This document shows, one piece after another, positions 17,151 through 25,870 of a stretch of DNA of 53,169 nt (position 1 is its first letter; each line of letters starts with the position of its first letter). The position numbers and the translations under genes were made by a program. Origin of the DNA: Actinomycetota bacterium (lineage in GTDB: Bacteria; Actinomycetota; Actinomycetes; Streptosporangiales; Streptosporangiaceae); the NCBI GenBank assembly GCA_027314595.1, contig DAHVAN010000143.1:1-53169 (forward strand), in the 5' to 3' direction. The notes under the pieces were generated by a model, which searched no databases, was not told the DNA's origin, and was given only the letters and a program-made list of their open reading frames with translations.

Positions 17151-18416
17151 TCAACCGTAGCGTGTGCGCTCCTGGCCCCCGCTTGCCCGCTCGGCTATGT
17201 CATGGCGGTACCAGGCGCCGCGCATCCGGACGCGGTCCGCTGCCTCGTAGGCCGCCGCGCGGGCGGCGGCGAGGTCGGGTCCCGAGCCGACCGCGTTCAG
17301 CACGCGGCCGCCCGCGGACACCAGCGACCCGTCGCCAGCGACGGCAGTACCGGCGTGCAGGAGATAAGCCTCGGTCCGTTCTGAGTAATCACCGAAGCTG
17401 ATCCTGTCGCCCTTGGCTGGGCTGCCTGGGTAGCCTTCGGCGGCGAGGACCACGGTTACGGCGGCACCGGGCAGCCAGCTCAGCTTCGGCGCGGCGGCGA
17501 GGTCGCCGGCCGCGGCGGCGTGCAGCAGGCCGGCCAGCGGCGTGTCGAGCCGGTCGAGCACGACCTGCGTTTCCGGGTCGCCGAACCGCGCGTTGAACTC
17601 CACCACCTTGACCCCGGCCGAGGTGAGCGCGAGGCCCGCGTACAGCAGCCCGCGGTACGGAACCGACCTGCGGCGCAACGCGTCGATCGCGGGCTGGACC
17701 ACGCGGTCGAGGACATCTGCGGCCAGGTCGGGCGGGGCCCACGGGACGGGGGCGTAGGCGCCCATGCCGCCGGTATTCGGGCCCTTGTCGCCGTCATGGG
17801 CGCGCTTGAAGTCCTGTGCAGGCAGCAGCGCGACCGCGCTGGCGCCGTCCGCGAGGGCGAACAGCGACACCTCGGGGCCGTCCAGGTACTCCTCGATGAC
17901 GACGCGCCGGCAGGCGGCGGCGTGCCGCCTGGCCGCGCCGAGGTCCTCGGTGACGAGGACCCCCTTGCCCGCCGCGAGCGCGTCGTCCTTCACCACGTAC
18001 GGCGGGCCGAAGGCGGCGAGAGCCTCGTCGGCCTCGTCGCTGCTCGTAGCCGTGCGGGACCTCGCGGTCGGGATGCCGGCCCACGCCATGATCTCCTTGG
18101 CGAACGCCTTCGAGCCCTCGATCATCGCCGCCGCGGCGTCCGGGCCGAAGGCGGTGATGCCGTCGGCGCGCAGCGCGTCGGCGACGCCGGCCACCAGCGG
18201 CGCCTCCGGGCCGATCACCACGAGGCCGGCCCGCAGCATCCTGGCCAGGCGGGTCACGTCCGCCGGGTCGGCGGGCGCCACATCGTGTACCTCGGCGAGC
18301 CGCGCGATCCCCGGATTGCCGGGCGCTGCGTGCAACCCGGTCACCGCGGGATCGCGGCTCAGCGCCCGGACGATCGCGTGCTCGCGGCCGCCCGATCCGA
18401 TCACCAGTACGCGCAC
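17151..18416 (-). CDS. purD: phosphoribosylamine--glycine ligase (GARS)
   Basis: 421 aa from ATG 18416. The N-terminal domain opens MRVLVIGSGGREHAI, the ATP-grasp core contains VVIGPEAPLVAGVAD, KAFAKEIMAWAGIPTA, YVVKDDALAAGKGV, VVIEEYLDGPEVS, GDKGPNTGGMGAYAP and VEFNARFGDPETQ, in order. It makes glycinamide ribonucleotide from phosphoribosylamine, glycine and ATP, the second step of purine synthesis. The gap to purA upstream is 24 bases and to purB downstream 44 bases, an adjacent purine operon. Complete and normal length. Confidence 0.94.
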   Translation of the reverse strand: MRVLVIGSGGREHAIVRALSRDPAVTGLHAAPGNPGIARLAEVHDVAPADPADVTRLARMLRAGLVVIGPEAPLVAGVADALRADGITAFGPDAAAAMIEGSKAFAKEIMAWAGIPTARSRTATSSDEADEALAAFGPPYVVKDDALAAGKGVLVTEDLGAARRHAAACRRVVIEEYLDGPEVSLFALADGASAVALLPAQDFKRAHDGDKGPNTGGMGAYAPVPWAPPDLAADVLDRVVQPAIDALRRRSVPYRGLLYAGLALTSAGVKVVEFNARFGDPETQVVLDRLDTPLAGLLHAAAAGDLAAAPKLSWLPGAAVTVVLAAEGYPGSPAKGDRISFGDYSERTEAYLLHAGTAVAGDGSLVSAGGRVLNAVGSGPDLAAARAAAYEAADRVRMRGAWYRHDIAERASGGQERTRYG

Positions 18417-18440
18417 GTCGCAGAGCCTACCTCCCGGGAG

Positions 18441-19724
18441 TCACAGCAGCGGGCGGAGCTGGAGTGTCTGGTCGCGGCGTGGGCCGACGCCGACCGCGCT
18501 GACGGGGGCGCCGGAGAAGTCCTCGACCGTCTTGATGTAGTTCCTGGCCGCCGCCGGCAGGTCGTCGAAGGAGCGGCACCGTGAGATGTCCTCCCACCAC
18601 CCGTCCAGGTACTCGTAGACCGGCTTGGCGTGGTGGAACTCGGTCTGCGTCATCGGGATGTCGTCGTAGCGCCTGCCGTCCACCTGGTAGGCCACGCAGA
18701 TCGGCACCTTGTCAAGGCTGGACAGCACGTCGAGCTTGGTGAGGAAGAAGTCGGTGACCCCGTTGACGCGGGCGGCGTACCGGGCGACCACGGCGTCGAA
18801 CCAGCCGGTGCGCCGCGGCCTGCCGGTGGTCACGCCGTACTCGCCGCCGGTCTTGCGCAGCCACTCGCCCTGATCGTCGAGGAGTTCGGTGGGGAACGGG
18901 CCGGAGCCGACCCGTGTGGTGTACGCCTTGACGATCCCGATCACCTTGGTGATCCGCGTCGGCCCGAGGCCGGCGCCCACGCAGGCGCCGCCGGCCGTCG
19001 GCGAGGACGAGGTGACGAACGGGTAGGTGCCGTGGTCCACGTCGAGCATGGTCGCCTGGGCGCCTTCGAGCAGCACGACCTCGCCCTTGTCCAGGGCCTT
19101 GCCGAGGATCAACGCGGTGTCGGCGACATAGGGCCGCAGCCGCTCGCCGAACGCCATGTACTCGTCCGCGGTCTTCTTCGCGTCGATGCCACGCCGGTTG
19201 TAGACCTTGGTGAGCAGCTGATTCTTGTCCCTGAGCACGAGGTCGAGCTTCTGCCTGAGGATGCCGGGGTCGAACAGGTCCTGGACCCTGATGCCCATCC
19301 GCGCCACCTTGTCGGCGTATGCCGGGCCGATGCCACGGCCGGTGGTGCCGATCTTGGCGGTGCCGAGGAAGCGCTCGCTGACCTTGTCCAGGGCGCCGTG
19401 GTGCGGCATGATCAGGTGCGCGTTCGCGCTGACGAGCAGCTTCTCGCAGCTCACGCCGCGCCTTTCCAGGCCGTCGATCTCCTCGAAAAGGACGCCGGGG
19501 TCGATCACGACACCGTTGCCGATGACGGGTGTGACGCTGGGGGAGAGCACGCCTGACGGCAGGATGTGCAGCGCGTAGCTCTCGTCGTCGATCACGACGG
19601 TGTGGCCGGCGTTGTTGCCGCCCTGGTACCTGACGACGTAGTGCACGCGGTCCCCGAGCAGGTCCGTCGCCTTTCCCTTACCCTCGTCGCCCCACTGGGC
19701 GCCGATCAGCACGATGGCGGGCAT
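18441..19724 (-). CDS. purA: adenylosuccinate synthetase
   Basis: 427 aa from ATG 19724 ([21 protein letters not shown]); the longer open frame to 19766 would cover the leader hairpin and is rejected. GTPase-type signature QWGDEGKGK near residue 10, GGNNAGHT near 38, GPAYADK near 132, and the second signature [11 protein letters not shown] near 300 are present. It couples IMP and aspartate with GTP to adenylosuccinate, the first AMP-branch step. It heads the purA-purD-purB run. A stem-loop in the leader (19749-19783) may act in control. Confidence 0.95.
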   Translation of the reverse strand: MPAIVLIGAQWGDEGKGKATDLLGDRVHYVVRYQGGNNAGHTVVIDDESYALHILPSGVLSPSVTPVIGNGVVIDPGVLFEEIDGLERRGVSCEKLLVSANAHLIMPHHGALDKVSERFLGTAKIGTTGRGIGPAYADKVARMGIRVQDLFDPGILRQKLDLVLRDKNQLLTKVYNRRGIDAKKTADEYMAFGERLRPYVADTALILGKALDKGEVVLLEGAQATMLDVDHGTYPFVTSSSPTAGGACVGAGLGPTRITKVIGIVKAYTTRVGSGPFPTELLDDQGEWLRKTGGEYGVTTGRPRRTGWFDAVVARYAARVNGVTDFFLTKLDVLSSLDKVPICVAYQVDGRRYDDIPMTQTEFHHAKPVYEYLDGWWEDISRCRSFDDLPAAARNYIKTVEDFSGAPVSAVGVGPRRDQTLQLRPLL

Positions 19725-19748
19725 GTTCTCACGCCTTTCACACGACGA

Positions 19749-19783
19749 AAGCCCCCGGCGGCGCAAGCGCGACAGGGGCTCTT
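19749..19783. promoter_or_regulatory. stem-loop in the purA leader / divergent spacer
   Basis: AGCCCC at 19750-19755 pairs with GGGGCT at 19775-19780. On the purA strand the 3' arm is followed by TTTCGTCG, giving a terminator-like shape 25 bases before the purA start. It may be an attenuator or a terminator for an upstream transcript; no known purine riboswitch motif is recognised. Confidence 0.4.
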
Positions 19784-19899
19784 GCGATCAGAGATTACCC
19801 GAACGTGCAGGTAAAGCCTAGTCGAGTCGCGGATCTTGCGGCACGCGGCGCGGGCCGGCCGGCCGGCGAGCACCCGACGGCACGTGGCAGACTGCCCGC

Positions 19900-20319
19900 A
19901 TGAGCACGCATGCGAACCTGTTCGGCGAGCCCCCGCCCACGCTCCTTCCGGCGGACGAGGAGCCGTCGGGGCTTGTCGCGTCCGGGGCACGGGCCGTCGA
20001 CGTGGCGGCCGGGTACCCGGGCTTCTCCCTCGCCTGGGCGATGCTGGCCGAGGAGGCGCTTGCCGCCGGGCGGCCGGTGCAGGCTTACGCGTACGCGCGC
20101 ACCGGCTACCATCGCGGGCTCGACGCGCTGCGCCGCAACGGCTGGAAGGGGCACGGCCCGATCCCGTGGTCGCACGTCCCCAACCAGGGGTTCCTGCGCT
20201 CCCTCGCGGCCCTCGCCAAGGCGGCCGGCGCGCTCGGCGAGGACATCGAGGCGAAGCGGTGCTTGACGTTCCTCCAGGACAGCAGCGCCGAGGCCGTCGC
20301 GGAACTCGGCGGCAGCTAG
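19900..20319 (+). CDS. DUF3151 family protein
   Basis: 139 aa, ATG 19900. NLFGEPPPTLLP at the start, YPGFSLAWAMLAEEAL near 45, AYAYARTGYHRGLDALRRNGWKGHGPIPWSHVPNQGFLRSLAALA near 65-110: the constant core of the actinobacterial DUF3151 family. It is a soluble, helix-rich protein without assigned activity. It is conserved beside fba and purA in many actinomycetes, as here. Convergent with fba, with only five bases between the stops. Confidence 0.85.
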   Translation: MSTHANLFGEPPPTLLPADEEPSGLVASGARAVDVAAGYPGFSLAWAMLAEEALAAGRPVQAYAYARTGYHRGLDALRRNGWKGHGPIPWSHVPNQGFLRSLAALAKAAGALGEDIEAKRCLTFLQDSSAEAVAELGGS

Positions 20320-20324
20320 CGCCG

Positions 20325-21347
20325 CTAGCCGAGCTGCGTGCCGGCCGACAGGAGGTCCTCGCAGGCCTTGGTGACCCGGGCCGCCATGCCGGCTTCGGCC
20401 GACTTGCCGTAGGAGCGCGGGTCGTAGGCCTTCTTGTCGCCCACGTCGCCGTCCACCTTGAGCACGCCGTCGTAGTGGCTGAACATGTGCGCGGCGATCG
20501 GGCGGGTGAACGCGTACTGCGTGTCGGTGTCCACGTTCATCTTGACGACGCCGTACGAGATCGCCTCCCGGATCTCCTCGAGCGCGGACCCGGACCCGCC
20601 GTGGAAGACCAGGTCGAACGGCTTGTCCTTGCCGTACTTGGCGCCTACCCTGTCCTGGATTTCCTTGAGCACCTGCGGCCGCAGCCTGACGTGGCCGGGC
20701 TTGTAGACGCCGTGCACATTGCCGAACGTCGCGGCGAGGATGTACCGGCCGCGTTCGCCGAGGCCGAGTGCCTCCGCGGTCGCGAGCGCGTCCTCCGGCG
20801 TGCTGTACAGCTTCTCGTTGATCTCGCCGACGACGCCGTCCTCCTCACCGCCGACGACGCCGATCTCGAGTTCCATGACGATCCTGGCTTTGCCGCACCT
20901 GTCCAGCAGGTCCTTGGCGATCTGCAGGTTCTCGGCGAGCGGCACCGCCGAGCCATCCCACATGTGGGACTGGAACAGCGGCTCCCTGCCGTGCGCGACT
21001 GCCTCCGCCGACAGTTCGATCAGCGGCCGCATGTAGCCGTCCAGCTTGTCCTTCGGGCAGTGGTCGGTGTGCAGCGCCACGTGAACCGGGTACTTCGCGG
21101 CGACCACGCCGGCGAACTCGGCGAGCGCGGCAGCGCCGGTCACCATGTCCTTGACCCTGGAGCCGGAAAGGTACTCGGCGCCGCCGGTCGAGATCTGCAC
21201 GATCCCGTCGCTGCCGGCGTCGGCGAAGCCGCGCAGCGCGGCGTTCAGCGTCTGGGTCGACGTCACGTTGATGGCCGGGTAGGCGAACCCCTGCTGCTTG
21301 GCGCGGTCAAGCATCTGGGCGTAGATCTCTGGGGTTGCTATGGGCAT
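20325..21347 (-). CDS. fba: class II fructose-bisphosphate aldolase
   Basis: 340 aa from ATG 21347 with CAGGAG upstream; the longer open frame to 21536 is not used. Zinc-dependent aldolase: VALHTDHCPKDK near 92 (zinc His), MELEIGVVGGEEDGV near 158, AATFGNVHGVYKPG near 212 (zinc His), FHGGSGS near 252 and KMNVDTDTQYAFTRPIA near 275 (phosphate binding). It splits fructose 1,6-bisphosphate into DHAP and glyceraldehyde 3-phosphate in glycolysis and gluconeogenesis. Motifs and length are complete. Confidence 0.94.
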   Translation of the reverse strand: MPIATPEIYAQMLDRAKQQGFAYPAINVTSTQTLNAALRGFADAGSDGIVQISTGGAEYLSGSRVKDMVTGAAALAEFAGVVAAKYPVHVALHTDHCPKDKLDGYMRPLIELSAEAVAHGREPLFQSHMWDGSAVPLAENLQIAKDLLDRCGKARIVMELEIGVVGGEEDGVVGEINEKLYSTPEDALATAEALGLGERGRYILAATFGNVHGVYKPGHVRLRPQVLKEIQDRVGAKYGKDKPFDLVFHGGSGSALEEIREAISYGVVKMNVDTDTQYAFTRPIAAHMFSHYDGVLKVDGDVGDKKAYDPRSYGKSAEAGMAARVTKACEDLLSAGTQLG

Positions 21348-21507
21348 GACAGCGCTCCTGTGGTCCCTTTTGTGGTCTCGGCCTAACTCTATTATCCGGG
21401 TGGGCCGGGGAGCGGGGCACCCGAGGTAGGCCTGCCGGCCTCGGGGAACTCTCCGAACTACGACGAAGATGTAAAAGCAGGCCCGGGCATGCTGTAGAAA
21501 GGTGGCT

Positions 21508-22176
21508 ATGACCAGCTTCCTCGTATCGCACGCCATCTACGCGGTCATCCTGTTCGGCGTGCTCGAAGCCATGTGCGTTCCGATCTCGTCGGAGCTTACC
21601 TTCCTCCTGGCCGGCGCGATCGCGTCGGGCGGGGTCGGCGGCGCGGGGGTGCACCAGCACCCGTCGCTGGCCGTGGTGATCGTCCTTGGCACAGTGGCCG
21701 AGCTGGTCGGCTCGTCCATCGCCTACGGAGTAGGCCGGGCAGGAGGGACCCCGGCGGTTCGCCGCTGGGGCAAATACCTGCTGGTGACCGAGGCGGACAT
21801 GGCCCGCGCGGAGCGATTCCTCGTCGGGCGGGGGGTGTGGGCGGTACCCGTCGCGCGCATGCTGCCGTTCGTGCGCACCTTCGGGGGCATCATGGCCGGC
21901 GTGGTGGACGTTCCGCCGCTGCGGTTCAGCGTGCTCAACTTCATCGGCACGCTGACATACGTGATCGTGCTGTCCAGCATCGGGTACAGCCTCGGCGGCG
22001 AGTGGGCCAAGATCAACCACGACCTCACCGATGCCGGCTACGTGCTCGCGGCCGTCGTGGTGCTGGCGATCGTCGGGTTCGTGCTGTACCGGCTGCGCGA
22101 GTACCGGCGGGAGGCGGCCGGCGAGGGCAGGCACAGCGGCAGGCACAGCAAGTCCGGCCAGACGCTCGGCCGCTAA
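21508..22176 (+). CDS. DedA-family membrane protein
   Basis: 222 aa from ATG 21508 with GAAAGG five bases upstream; a GTG at 21502 would add two residues. Helices near residues 8-30, 45-70, 130-150 and 165-195. The SNARE-associated/DedA signature appears as E-A-M-C-V-P-I-S-S-E near 18 and F-L-V-G-R-G-V-W-A-V-P-V-A-R-M-L-P-F-V-R-T-F-G-G-I-M-A-G near 106-135, with the conserved Arg pair and Gly-x-x-x-Gly. DedA proteins are linked to undecaprenyl-phosphate or phospholipid translocation and membrane potential. The C-terminus is basic and cytoplasmic. Divergent from fba, convergent with pyrE. Confidence 0.87.
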   Translation: MTSFLVSHAIYAVILFGVLEAMCVPISSELTFLLAGAIASGGVGGAGVHQHPSLAVVIVLGTVAELVGSSIAYGVGRAGGTPAVRRWGKYLLVTEADMARAERFLVGRGVWAVPVARMLPFVRTFGGIMAGVVDVPPLRFSVLNFIGTLTYVIVLSSIGYSLGGEWAKINHDLTDAGYVLAAVVVLAIVGFVLYRLREYRREAAGEGRHSGRHSKSGQTLGR

Positions 22177-22206
22177 GCGGGTCCGCCCGTCCGGCCGCCG
22201 CGAAAC

Positions 22207-22740
22207 TTACCCGCCGAGTTCGGCGAGCTCGTACACGGCGCGGTACTGCAGGCCGCGCTCGAGGACCCGGTCCCTGGCGCCGCGATCCACCAGCACGGCT
22301 ACGCCGGCTACTTCCGCGCCCGCCTCGACGAGCACGTCGACCGCGGTGAGCACCGACGCGCCGGTCGTCGAGGTGTCCTCGACGGCGAGCACCCGCCGGC
22401 CGGCCACGTCGGGCCCCTCGATCCTGCGCTGCAGGCCGTGCGTCTTCTCCGTCTTCCGCACGATGAAGGCGTCGATCGGAGTGCCCCGGTCGGCGGCGGC
22501 GTGCATCATCGCGGCGGCCACCGGGTCGGCGCCCAGCGTCAGCCCGCCGACGGCCTCGTAGGCCAGATCCGTCGTCGCGTTGAGCAGCAAGCGGCCCGCG
22601 AGCGGCGCGAGGCGCCCGTCGAGCAGCACCCGGCGCAGGTCCACATAGCTGCTCGCACGCTGTCCCGACGACAGCACGAAGTCGCCATGGACCACGCCCT
22701 TGGCCTTGATCCCTGCCAGCAGTTCCTCACGGTCGCCCAC
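22207..22740 (-). CDS. pyrE: orotate phosphoribosyltransferase
   Basis: 177 aa from GTG 22740; the ribosome site is weak, so a slightly different start is possible. FVLSSGQRASSYVDLRR near 22, GGLTLGADPVAAAM near 65, and the PRPP loop RRVLAVEDTSTTGASVLTAV near 115-135 with the Asp-x-x-Thr-Thr-Gly motif place it in PyrE. It joins orotate to PRPP to form OMP in pyrimidine synthesis. The start-side open frame contains no extra domain; no other pyr gene is nearby. Convergent with the DedA gene. Confidence 0.9.
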   Translation of the reverse strand: MGDREELLAGIKAKGVVHGDFVLSSGQRASSYVDLRRVLLDGRLAPLAGRLLLNATTDLAYEAVGGLTLGADPVAAAMMHAAADRGTPIDAFIVRKTEKTHGLQRRIEGPDVAGRRVLAVEDTSTTGASVLTAVDVLVEAGAEVAGVAVLVDRGARDRVLERGLQYRAVYELAELGG

Positions 22741-23181
22741 AGCACCAGAGCATATAGAGGGCGCCGGGTACGCAGGCCGGGCCGTGACACAAGGGCCGGC
22801 CTGGCCAGCCTGGCCATGACAGTGCCCGGCGCATTAACCACCGGCATCGGCATTAACGGGACGACGAATTATCGAAAAGGCCGCGACGTCCCCGGCCCGG
22901 GCGCGGGCTGGAGTGACGTTCCGGCTACGCAGAGAAATTTAGGGCGGCTATTCGCTCCGGCGCCGGCGGGGCGTGCGCGAGCCTGAACGCCTTGACACGC
23001 CGGGGGTTGCGGCGGGCGGGACGGGCCATCCGGTAGGCAGCCGGCAGCCCGGGGAATGCGCGGAAAGGCCGACAGGGCTGGCCGGCTTTATTACCCTTAG
23101 AGTGCGGAGAACAATTGGGCCGCCGTGTTCTGACGGTCTGTGATCAGGCGTGTTCTCGCACGAGGGGAAGGACGGTGTGGC
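22741..23181. other. divergent gene-free spacer between pyrE and the NYN gene
   Basis: No convincing gene. GCATTAAC occurs twice in the same orientation (22831-22838 and 22850-22857, start-to-start 19 bases), near the pyrE side, and could be a small tandem operator. Runs of CTGGCC repeats surround 22796-22817. Promoters for both flanking genes must lie here. Confidence 0.4.
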
Positions 23182-25179
23182 GTGGATCGCTGCGCGCTGT
23201 TCGTGGACGCGGGCTATGTGCTAGCGGACGGCGGCATGGCGGTGCACGGGACGCGCCGCCGTGAGTCCGTGTCCTGGGACTACGAGGGGCTGCTGCACCT
23301 GCTCGCCAGCCTGGCCACCGAGCGCACCGGGCTTCCGCTGCTGCGCTGCTACTGGTACGAGGCGACCGTCGAGGGACGCAGAAGCGACGATCACGACGCT
23401 CTCGCGGACCTGCCCGGCGTCAAGCTCCGGCTCGCCAAGATGCGCCCCGGGCGCCGTGAGGGCGTCGAGAGCGAGATCCACCGCGATCTGGAGACCCTGG
23501 CGCGGAACAAGGCCGTCAGCGACGCGGTGGTAGTCAGCGCCGACGAAGACCTCGCCGGGGTCGTCGCGGACGTGCAGGACCTCGGCATGCGGGTCACGCT
23601 GCTGCACATCGGGGCCGACGACAACTGGACGATCTCCCGCGCGCTGCGCCAGGAGTGCGACGACATCGCCGAGATCAGCAGCGAGCATCTGCGGCCGTAC
23701 GCGGAGCTGATCTCCGGTGCCGAGCCGGCGCATCCGGATGAGCGGGCCGGCGCGCCGCTGATCGCGCTTCGGCCCGCGGCCAACGGACACGGGCAGCCCG
23801 CGCGCACGGCCGCGTGGGCTCCGCTGCCGATGGGCCCCGACGCCGGCCAGCCGCCGCCGCCCGGTTACGACGCCGCGGCCGCCCAGGACGCCGCGCGGGG
23901 CGACCCGTTCGCCGCCGCCGCGGACGTGGCGCTGCCCGCAGCCGACGTACTCGCCGCGGCGCCGGATGCCGCCGCGGTGCAGCCCGAGCCGGTTCCGGTC
24001 CGGATGGAGCCGGTGCCGGCCGTGCAGGAACTGCCGGCGCGGCAGGACGTGCCTGCCATGCACGAGATGCCCGTCGGCCAGGATGTGCTGGCCATGCAGG
24101 ATGTGCCGGTGCGGCAGGACCAGCCGGTGCGGCAGGACCAGCCGCCTGCATGGCACGAGGTCGCCGCCGGGCCGCGGGAACCGCAGCCGGTGCCGGAGCT
24201 TTACGGCGCCCCGGTGGCGGTGGCCATGCCCGCGCCGCCCGCGCCGCCCGCGGAGCAGCCCCTGGACTTCCCCGCGGCAAGGACGCGCCAGCCGGCGGAC
24301 CTGTCCGGCTACAACCCAGGCGCCGCGCGCGAGCATTTTCCTCGCGACGCCCCGCCGCGTGAGCCCATGCTCCGGGAGGCTCTGCCCCGGGAGCTCGCGC
24401 CCCGGGAGCTTGCGCCGGGCGAGGCGCCCGATGGCATGCATCCAGTGCCCGTTGCCCCAGGTTCGGCGCAGATCCGCCGCCTGCCCGCCCGCGGGCCAGG
24501 GCTGCCTGGCCAGGGGCCCGTTCAGCGGGGCGGCGAGCGGTCAGGAGGGCAGCAAACGGCCGCCCAGCCCGTCTTTTCCGGGCCCGCGGCCGTCCTGCCG
24601 GTGAACGGCCAGCCGGGGATCGGGCAGCCGATGGCGCCTGGCGCCGGGTACCCGCCGGGCCGCAACGGCTCGTACAGCGGCCCGCAGCCCGTCGTCCCGG
24701 TCGGTCCGGCGGGCCTCGTCGGCGGTCAGCCGGGCAGTGCCGGAATGCCGGGCATGCCTGCCCCGGTCGCACCCATCGGCACGATCGGCCAGCCGAGCCT
24801 CAGTGGCCCGGTGTACACGCCTGCCCAAGCCCCCAACGGCGGCCCAGGCGTGCCGGGCGTCCCGCCGGGCCCGGGCGGCCCGGGCGGCCTAGGCGGGCCT
24901 GTCGGCGTGGCCTACTCAGGCGGACAGCCATCGGTTTCCCTGGCAGAGGCAGTCAAGTCGGCACACGACGAGGGCCAGGAATTCGGCTCTTCCGTGGCGC
25001 GCGACGCGCCAGCCCTCTGGCTGGAAGCCGTACTGGCCAGGAAGCCGCGGATGCCGTCCGACCTTGAGGCAAGGCTCCTGCAGGGATCGGCCCTGCCCAT
25101 CGACTTCCTATTGCACGACGAGGTCCGTCATGCGCTCCGCCGCGGGTTCTGGGACTCCCTGGAGCGGGCACGCCGCTAA
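23182..25179 (+). CDS. NYN-domain (PIN-like RNase) protein with long Pro/Gln-rich repetitive linker
   Basis: 665 aa from GTG 23182, giving VDRCALFVDAGYVLADGG. Residues 1-180 form a NYN domain: FVDAGYVLA near 7 (first Asp), ARNKAVSDAVVVSADEDLAGVVADVQDLGMRVTLLH near 110-145 (central acidic residues), as in LabA/MARF1-like PIN-fold nucleases. Residues about 185-570 are low-complexity Pro/Ala/Gly with repeats of xxQDxPVR type (near 290-320) and REALPRELAPRELAPGE (near 395-410), likely disordered. Residues 585-665 are a distinct folded end, PSVSLAEAVKSAHDEGQEFGSSVARDAPALWLEAVLARKPRMP...HALRRGFWDSLERARR. Possible RNA binding or cleavage is inferred from the NYN fold; substrate unknown. Confidence 0.75.
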   Translation: MDRCALFVDAGYVLADGGMAVHGTRRRESVSWDYEGLLHLLASLATERTGLPLLRCYWYEATVEGRRSDDHDALADLPGVKLRLAKMRPGRREGVESEIHRDLETLARNKAVSDAVVVSADEDLAGVVADVQDLGMRVTLLHIGADDNWTISRALRQECDDIAEISSEHLRPYAELISGAEPAHPDERAGAPLIALRPAANGHGQPARTAAWAPLPMGPDAGQPPPPGYDAAAAQDAARGDPFAAAADVALPAADVLAAAPDAAAVQPEPVPVRMEPVPAVQELPARQDVPAMHEMPVGQDVLAMQDVPVRQDQPVRQDQPPAWHEVAAGPREPQPVPELYGAPVAVAMPAPPAPPAEQPLDFPAARTRQPADLSGYNPGAAREHFPRDAPPREPMLREALPRELAPRELAPGEAPDGMHPVPVAPGSAQIRRLPARGPGLPGQGPVQRGGERSGGQQTAAQPVFSGPAAVLPVNGQPGIGQPMAPGAGYPPGRNGSYSGPQPVVPVGPAGLVGGQPGSAGMPGMPAPVAPIGTIGQPSLSGPVYTPAQAPNGGPGVPGVPPGPGGPGGLGGPVGVAYSGGQPSVSLAEAVKSAHDEGQEFGSSVARDAPALWLEAVLARKPRMPSDLEARLLQGSALPIDFLLHDEVRHALRRGFWDSLERARR

Positions 25180-25256
25180 GAGCCGTCACGGGCGCCGCAA
25201 GCCCCGGTGCGGGGCACGCGCAATCCAGGCGAGTAGGAGAGGATTACTGGGGTACG

Positions 25257-25805
25257 GTGGGTAGAGTGGCGGGCGTCGATGAGTTCGACGAGATCGAGTT
25301 TCAGGCAGCACGAACAGGAAACCACGTGCGGGCCGCGGTAATCATGAGCCAACTCGCCGAGGAGGCCGTGCCGGGGCAGAGCGCCGAGTCCCACCTGCGC
25401 GCGGGCGAGCAGTGGCTGATGGCCGACGACCCGCAGCGCGCCGCGGAGGAGTTCGCCGCGGCGATGGATGACGGCGGCCCCACGTTCGCCGATCCCAGAG
25501 TCCACCTGGCCAGGGCGCTGCTGAACCTGGACAGGGACGCCGAGGCGCAGGTCCTGCTCGGCAGGCTGACGGCCGAGCAGCAGACGGCCACGCCGCGCAC
25601 CTGCGACCTGCTCGCCGAGTTGCTGATCGATCTGGGTGACCTGCCGGGCGCCCTCGAATGGGCGACCGTCGGCGTGAAACACTGCATTCAGCGCGGTGAC
25701 GACGCCGAACTCCAGCTTCTGCTCCGGCTGCGCTACCGGATCCGCGTCGACCTCGGACTCGACGAAGACGACTACGACCGCATGCTGGATGGCTCCCGCC
25801 GCTAG
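25257..25805 (+). CDS. tetratricopeptide-type repeat protein
   Basis: 182 aa from GTG 25257; another GTG three codons on (25266) is an alternative since neither has a strong ribosome site. Helical throughout, with paired helices AAVIMSQLAEEAVPGQSAESHLRAGEQWLM, DPQRAAEEFAAAMDDGG, DPRVHLARALLNLDRDAEAQVLLGRL and DLLAELLIDLGDLPGALEWATVGVKHCI that read as about three TPR-like units. The acidic C-terminus (DLGLDEDDYDRML) resembles nucleic-acid-metabolism-associated TPR proteins of actinomycetes. Its interaction partner is unknown. It is convergent with clpB. Confidence 0.68.
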   Translation: MGRVAGVDEFDEIEFQAARTGNHVRAAVIMSQLAEEAVPGQSAESHLRAGEQWLMADDPQRAAEEFAAAMDDGGPTFADPRVHLARALLNLDRDAEAQVLLGRLTAEQQTATPRTCDLLAELLIDLGDLPGALEWATVGVKHCIQRGDDAELQLLLRLRYRIRVDLGLDEDDYDRMLDGSRR

Positions 25806-25819
25806 CTTGGCTGTCGCGA

Positions 25820-25854
25820 CCCCGGCCGGCGCCCGCTGAGAGAGCTGGCCGGGG
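25820..25854. terminator. bidirectional terminator-like hairpin between the TPR gene and clpB
   Basis: CCCCGGCCGGC at 25820-25830 pairs with GCTGGCCGGGG at 25844-25854 (one mismatch). It lies in the 65-base space between two convergent genes and lacks a T-tract, as common in GC-rich actinomycetes. Confidence 0.5.
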
Positions 25855-25870
25855 CCGCTGCCGCACGGAC

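Noticed and set aside
19749-19783. Purine or ZTP riboswitch in the purA leader
   Set aside because: Only a short GC stem with loop; no conserved aptamer core could be recognised.
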